A DNA stretch of 32,323 nucleotides from contig JAOHFM010000011.1 in the NCBI GenBank assembly GCA_028098005.1, positions 1 through 32,323 on the forward strand, given 5' to 3'. Under the pieces are notes generated by a model. That model searched no databases. It had not been told where the DNA came from and worked only from the letters and a program-made list of their open reading frames with translations. Of the stretch, positions 30,617-32,323 are shown one piece after another. A program made the position numbers and the translations under genes. Within the stretch, counting starts at the first letter, position 1. Each line of letters begins with the position of its first letter. This stretch comes from Psychrosphaera sp. (GTDB lineage Bacteria > Pseudomonadota > Gammaproteobacteria > Enterobacterales > Alteromonadaceae).

Positions 30617-32056
30617 TTAATACGGCAACGGGATTTGCTGATCATTAACTAAAAGTTGTAAGTCTTTCAGGCTGATTTTTGATTCGAACTGACTTTCAAG
30701 TTCAACAATCATGCCTTGTTGAATTAAAGAGTTTAAAAACGTACCCGACTGAGCAGATGCAATCTCTTGAATTTGCGCTTCTGGCATACCTTGAGCTTGT
30801 GGATTTTTACGTATTTGCGACGCGATCATCATTTTTGCAAAGTAACTTGCCAAAGGCTTATCTACTAAAAACTTACCGTCTGCTTGGGTGTGCGTTAACC
30901 AAAATTTAGGGTCTGCAATCATTTCAGGCATGGCTTCAATATTCACTAACTCTGAGTTTACATTACCGGTAAAACTACCTTGCGTTAACGTACCGTTAAA
31001 CTTAGTTAAGTTCATGTGTGGGTTTGCTTTAACCAACGCTAAAACGTGCGTATTCATAAACTCACTTTGAATTCGCTCTAGTTCAGATTGCTCTGACTCT
31101 GCTTCAGCAACCTGATTTAAGAATGTTTCATATTCATTTAAAAAGTTATTGTCGATGTTGGTAAATTCAAACTCAATATCAAAGTCTTTACCTTCAATAT
31201 CACCGTCTGTAAACGACTCAAGCTCATAGCCCACCACCATATTGGCCAGCTTTTTCGCACTATTTAGCTTGGTTTCCGTGGTAATACCAATACCTTTAAA
31301 TTCAACACTGTTTGGTGTACCAACCTTTGTGTAGGTCACGTTGTTTAATGCCAAGCTTCCTGATGAATTGTATAAGCCCATTGAAAACAACTTTTCCAAA
31401 GGTACTTCTCCAGCAAAGTCTATGCTTAGTTCGCCCAGTTTTAGTTCGCCATTTGGCATATTAAATAACGTGTTTCTGCCCACCCCTTTATAAACCATAT
31501 TGTTGCTAGACACTTCGCCAGCACCTTGATAGCCATCATAGGTAATTTTTATTGGTTGTTCACAGCTCGTACAATCAAAAACAAGCGGTGCTATGTTGTC
31601 TTGAAATGAATGAGAACCCAATAATGTCATGTGATTTTGTAAGGTGTACAAGGCTTGTTTATTGTCGGTAATAAAATGATCAGAAATAGACTTTCCGTCT
31701 ACACTGGCCGTTAAAGACAGCCAACCTAAAGTAGCGATGTCGTTAAATAAAAGCGGGCCATGCTGAGCACTCACGTCAATTATTGAGTGAATAGACTCTA
31801 AGGCATCTTGATCATCTGAAGGCGTATTGCCCGTCGACGTTTCCAAGTCTAATGTTAAGCTAACTTTAGCTGACGTAGAAAACCAAGAAGACTCAAACGC
31901 CATAATCTCAGCGTTATATCCTGCGCTTTCATTAAGCTTTGCAACTTGTGTTTTTAATGTTGATTCCAGTTGAGAACCCACGACTTTTGGTCCCAATACT
32001 GCAGCACCAATTGCGGCAACAGCAACAACAGACAAACCTTTTTTAAGGTTGCTCAT
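30617..32056 (-). CDS. DUF945/YdgA-family envelope protein
   Basis: The 479-residue protein starts MSNLKKGLSVVAVAAIGAAV, an uncleaved signal anchor, and then shows the family pattern: KVVGSQLESTLKTQVAKLNE, then AEIMAFESSWFSTSAKVSLTLD. The body is beta-rich and periplasmic (DUF945), ending with helical segments and LLVNDQQIPLPY. Length is close to E. coli YdgA. A CxxC pair (Cys162, Cys165 in FDCTSCEQ) is present. Function in the family is poorly defined. It is monocistronic with a terminator downstream at 30535-30568. Confidence 0.87.
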   Translation of the reverse strand: MSNLKKGLSVVAVAAIGAAVLGPKVVGSQLESTLKTQVAKLNESAGYNAEIMAFESSWFSTSAKVSLTLDLETSTGNTPSDDQDALESIHSIIDVSAQHGPLLFNDIATLGWLSLTASVDGKSISDHFITDNKQALYTLQNHMTLLGSHSFQDNIAPLVFDCTSCEQPIKITYDGYQGAGEVSSNNMVYKGVGRNTLFNMPNGELKLGELSIDFAGEVPLEKLFSMGLYNSSGSLALNNVTYTKVGTPNSVEFKGIGITTETKLNSAKKLANMVVGYELESFTDGDIEGKDFDIEFEFTNIDNNFLNEYETFLNQVAEAESEQSELERIQSEFMNTHVLALVKANPHMNLTKFNGTLTQGSFTGNVNSELVNIEAMPEMIADPKFWLTHTQADGKFLVDKPLASYFAKMMIASQIRKNPQAQGMPEAQIQEIASAQSGTFLNSLIQQGMIVELESQFESKISLKDLQLLVNDQQIPLPY

Positions 32057-32117
32057 AATACTTCCTTGTGAAGTTGTGATTTTGAAGATGCCCGATTATG
32101 CCAATAAAAACTGTAAA

Positions 32118-32323
32118 TTAACACTCTTGCCCTGCGGCCCAGCCACTTGCCCAAGCCCACTGGAAATTATAGCCGCCTAACCAACCACTTACGTCAACTA
32201 CTTCACCAACAAAGTAGAGTCCTTGAACGGTTTTACACATCATTGATTTAGATGAAATCGCATCAGTGTCTACGCCGCCTAAAGTGACTTCGGCGGTGCG
32301 GTAGCCTTCTGTGCCGTTTGGTT
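32118..32323 (-). CDS. HI0933/YhiN-type NAD(P)/FAD-dependent oxidoreductase, C-terminus only
   Basis: The reverse strand from the window edge reads GYRTAEVTLGGVDTDAIS, then GLYFVGEVVDVSGWLGGYNF, then QWAWASGWAAGQEC and a stop at 32118-32120. The LGGV, GLYFVGEVxDVxGxxGGYN and QWAWxSG elements are the C-terminal FAD-binding part of the HI0933-like flavoprotein family (PF03486). Only 67 residues are in the window; the N-terminal Rossmann motif lies beyond base 32323. Separate from the DUF945 gene by 61 bp. Confidence 0.9.
   Translation of the reverse strand, partial: PNGTEGYRTAEVTLGGVDTDAISSKSMMCKTVQGLYFVGEVVDVSGWLGGYNFQWAWASGWAAGQEC

Overview
The window looks like chromosomal DNA of a marine, AT-rich gammaproteobacterium of the Alteromonadales type (Colwellia/Thalassotalea/Alteromonas relatives). 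This is inferred from base composition, gene families and the RimK, Ohr, DUF945 and RND neighbours; no rRNA or tRNA is present to confirm it. The left half is an exopolysaccharide-linked exosortase A (XrtA)/PEP-CTERM protein-sorting locus. The right half is ordinary envelope, stress and transport genes.

Bases 1-522 hold the decayed remains of a CDP-glycerol glycerophosphotransferase-like gene. From 7474 down to 523 runs a tight minus-strand operon: exosortase xrtA with a C-terminal EpsI domain, a secreted two-domain beta-helix protein, a family 2 glycosyltransferase, a FemAB/CelD-like acyltransferase and an O-antigen-ligase/Wzy-like membrane protein. Divergent from it, across a region with a 22-bp perfect palindrome, lies the TPR lipoprotein prsT. 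Convergent terminators separate prsT from a PEP-CTERM substrate protein. That gene has a very good sigma-54 (-24/-12) promoter. Upstream of it, on the same strand, are a ThiF/E1-like adenylyltransferase and an acyltransferase that keeps the residue spacing of LuxI autoinducer synthases. On the plus strand follow a trypsin-like protease, the sensor kinase prsK and the sigma-54-dependent regulator prsR. A plausible circuit is PrsK -> PrsR -> RNA polymerase/sigma-54 -> PEP-CTERM protein -> sorting by XrtA.

A small XRE regulator/membrane-protein pair with two matching operators (17774-18532) sits between prsR and an ExeA-like ATPase of the exosortase locus (18607-19716). Next come an RND permease and its membrane-fusion partner (19801-23782).

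From 24026 a plus-strand cluster encodes RimK, an AstE/aspartoacylase-like protein and a RimB-like protease-fold protein. It is followed by a Sel1-repeat protein, a lipoprotein behind a possible Fur box, and an Ohr peroxidase. The right end has, on the minus strand, a CPA1 cation/proton antiporter, a DUF945 protein and the C-terminus of an HI0933/YhiN-type flavoprotein cut by the window edge.

The most promising less-described element is the ThiF-like plus LuxI-like gene pair inside the exosortase locus. Next are the RimK/AstE-like/RimB-like triad and the regulatory sites read directly from sequence: the sigma-54 promoter, the xrtA-prsT palindrome and the paired XRE operators.
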